Source: Paludibacter sp. 47-17 (GTDB lineage: Bacteria > Bacteroidota > Bacteroidia > Bacteroidales > Paludibacteraceae). Taken from it: 64,000 nucleotides of DNA. The DNA lies in assembly GCA_001898935.1 (NCBI GenBank), contig MKVT01000008.1:434001-498000 (forward strand), read 5' to 3'. Below are positions 62,934 through 64,000 of the stretch, in pieces (position 1 is the stretch's first letter; every line of letters begins with the position of its first letter). The position numbers were made by a program, and so were the translations under genes. The notes below the pieces were generated by a model. That model was given only the letters and a program-made list of their open reading frames with translations, made no database searches and was not told the DNA's origin.

Positions 62934-64000
62934 ATGAAAAAAATACTAACTGGATTATTCTTATTGATAAATTTCAGTTGCTTTTCACAGACCGTAAAAG
63001 AACTTGAGCACGAATTGAGTTTTTTCAAATCTGAAGAAAAACGGGGAAATAAAAAGAATATTGCATTTAAATTATTGGAAATTGATAGTCTTAATGAAAG
63101 TGCGATTAATTACTTAGTTGAAGTCTATGGTAGAAATAATCAAAAAGACTCAATAGTGATTTTGTTTGACAGATTGATAAAAGAAAATCCTAAAAGTCCA
63201 CAACCATATTTAATTAGAGCGAGAGAACGAAATGCCCATTTTGCTGGATTAAATTATACTCAACAAATAAAATATTTAAAAGAAGCCTATAAACTTGATA
63301 GTGTAAATGTTGAAGCCATTTATTCGCTTGGCAAGTTGTATTATGAACTTTTCATTAAAGAATATAAATCAGACAAAGGAAAGACAAATCTTGATTATTA
63401 TTCTACAAATGCAATCAAATACTTTTCCACTCTTTGCAATCAAAACGAAGAACATAAAGAAACTCTAAAATTCCCCTTAATACAACTTGCAAGTTATAAC
63501 AGAGATTTAGATAAGAAACAACTTTATGAAAGCTATAAAATACAGTCTTCTTATTTTCCAATATCTGCTTTTGTTGATTTACCAAATGATTGGCAGATTA
63601 ATTACTCAGTTAATGTAATTGATTTTGTTTCAGATTCTGAATTTAAAGTTTCAGGGGTTGAATCAGCCCTTTTTCATATTAATTGGTACGCGAGACACCT
63701 CGATGCTTTAGATGAGCCTGTATTAAGTGATTCATTGCCTACAAAAGTGTTTAGATTTACATGGTTACGGACATTTCACAATCCTATTGTGATTGGGTTG
63801 GAAAATAATAATGACTCCATAATATTGTATTGGAAGGTTTGTGATGGTGCTGGTGGTTATGAACCAGGAAAAATAATAGAAAATAAGAATAAAATTTTAA
63901 CAAAGAAAGAGTGGGATGATTTTGTAGTAAATGTAAACTCGATTAATTTCTGGAATTTACCAACCACTCAAAGTGGAATTCTGGGAACAGATGGAGCTCA
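62934..64000 (+). CDS. Exported TPR-like protein (3' end outside window)
   Basis: About 355 codons are visible and no stop is reached. A signal peptide (MKKILTGLFLLINFSCFSQ) is followed by helical tetratricopeptide-like repeats (about 25-200; SPQPYLIRARERNAHF, KEAYKLDSVNVEAIYSLGKLYYEL) and then a beta-rich part (about 215-355). I recognise no named family. Codon use is AT-rich like its neighbour. A cysteine at residue 16 within NFSCFSQ could be a lipobox, less likely than cleavage after the Gln-containing site. Confidence 0.6.
   Translation, partial: MKKILTGLFLLINFSCFSQTVKELEHELSFFKSEEKRGNKKNIAFKLLEIDSLNESAINYLVEVYGRNNQKDSIVILFDRLIKENPKSPQPYLIRARERNAHFAGLNYTQQIKYLKEAYKLDSVNVEAIYSLGKLYYELFIKEYKSDKGKTNLDYYSTNAIKYFSTLCNQNEEHKETLKFPLIQLASYNRDLDKKQLYESYKIQSSYFPISAFVDLPNDWQINYSVNVIDFVSDSEFKVSGVESALFHINWYARHLDALDEPVLSDSLPTKVFRFTWLRTFHNPIVIGLENNNDSIILYWKVCDGAGGYEPGKIIENKNKILTKKEWDDFVVNVNSINFWNLPTTQSGILGTDGA

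Overview
The window looks like a chromosomal piece of a member of the Bacteroidales (Bacteroidota). The evidence is SusC/SusD and several other TonB-dependent receptors, promoters of the Bacteroidota -33/-7 type (TTG or TTTG, then TAnnTTTG), an ECF sigma/FecR pair, a complete Hmu-type heme operon, and at least four proteins ending in type A C-terminal sorting domains of the type IX secretion system (T9SS). T9SS cargo, an anaerobic ribonucleotide reductase and the many surface glycosidases point to an anaerobic, glycan-degrading, Paludibacter-like lineage. That placement is inference. No rRNA, tRNA, CRISPR array, transposase or phage gene was found.

Layout. 1-8.5 kb: secreted glycosidases (GH2 beta-galactosidase, cut by the window edge; GH84; GH127). 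8.7-13.8 kb, minus strand: aspartokinase, a TonB receptor with a small His-rich partner, and a YeiH-type membrane protein. 14-15.3 kb: a hemerythrin-like protein overlapping a LuxR-type regulator whose receiver lacks the phosphoacceptor Asp. 15.6-26.6 kb, minus strand: a heme-acquisition operon in the transcribed order DUF6686-like, flavodoxin, hmuR, hmuY, hmuS, hmuT, small ORF, hmuU, hmuV. 26.8-29.7 kb, plus strand: a cobalamin riboswitch followed by nrdD-nrdG. 29.7-37 kb: esterase, cyclophilin, AlaX-type editing protein, a TPR histidine kinase with its response regulator, a two-gene LysO-type lysine exporter and a T9SS-sorted BNR-type protein. 37.1-45.3 kb: ECF sigma, FecR, SusC (with STN domain), SusD and a DUF5009 membrane acyltransferase. 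45.5-53.3 kb: a second cobalamin riboswitch and a four-gene vitamin B12 surface-uptake locus (BtuB, BtuG-like and two T9SS-sorted proteins). 53.4-58.9 kb: DHFR-like reductase, lipase, GH97, VWA lipoprotein. 59-64 kb: a visibly AT-rich accessory end with degenerate repeats, an AraC-type regulator, a DUF6448-like protein, an attC-like hairpin and two poorly conserved secreted proteins, the last one cut by the window edge.

How the parts fit. Two cofactor economies dominate: heme iron (hmu operon, possibly with flavodoxin as electron donor to the CobN-like chelatase HmuS) and cobalamin (two riboswitches, one on surface uptake and one on a B12-independent ribonucleotide reductase). The second riboswitch target predicts a B12-dependent class II reductase elsewhere in the genome. 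The most noteworthy sequence-level observations are the slippage-prone A9/A10 tracts that separate the GH84 enzyme from its T9SS sorting signal, the riboswitch on nrdDG, the flavodoxin-containing hmu operon with an internal hairpin and an (ATT)7 tract, two inverted copies of a dispersed ~100-bp intergenic element 50 kb apart, and the attC-like structure near the right edge.
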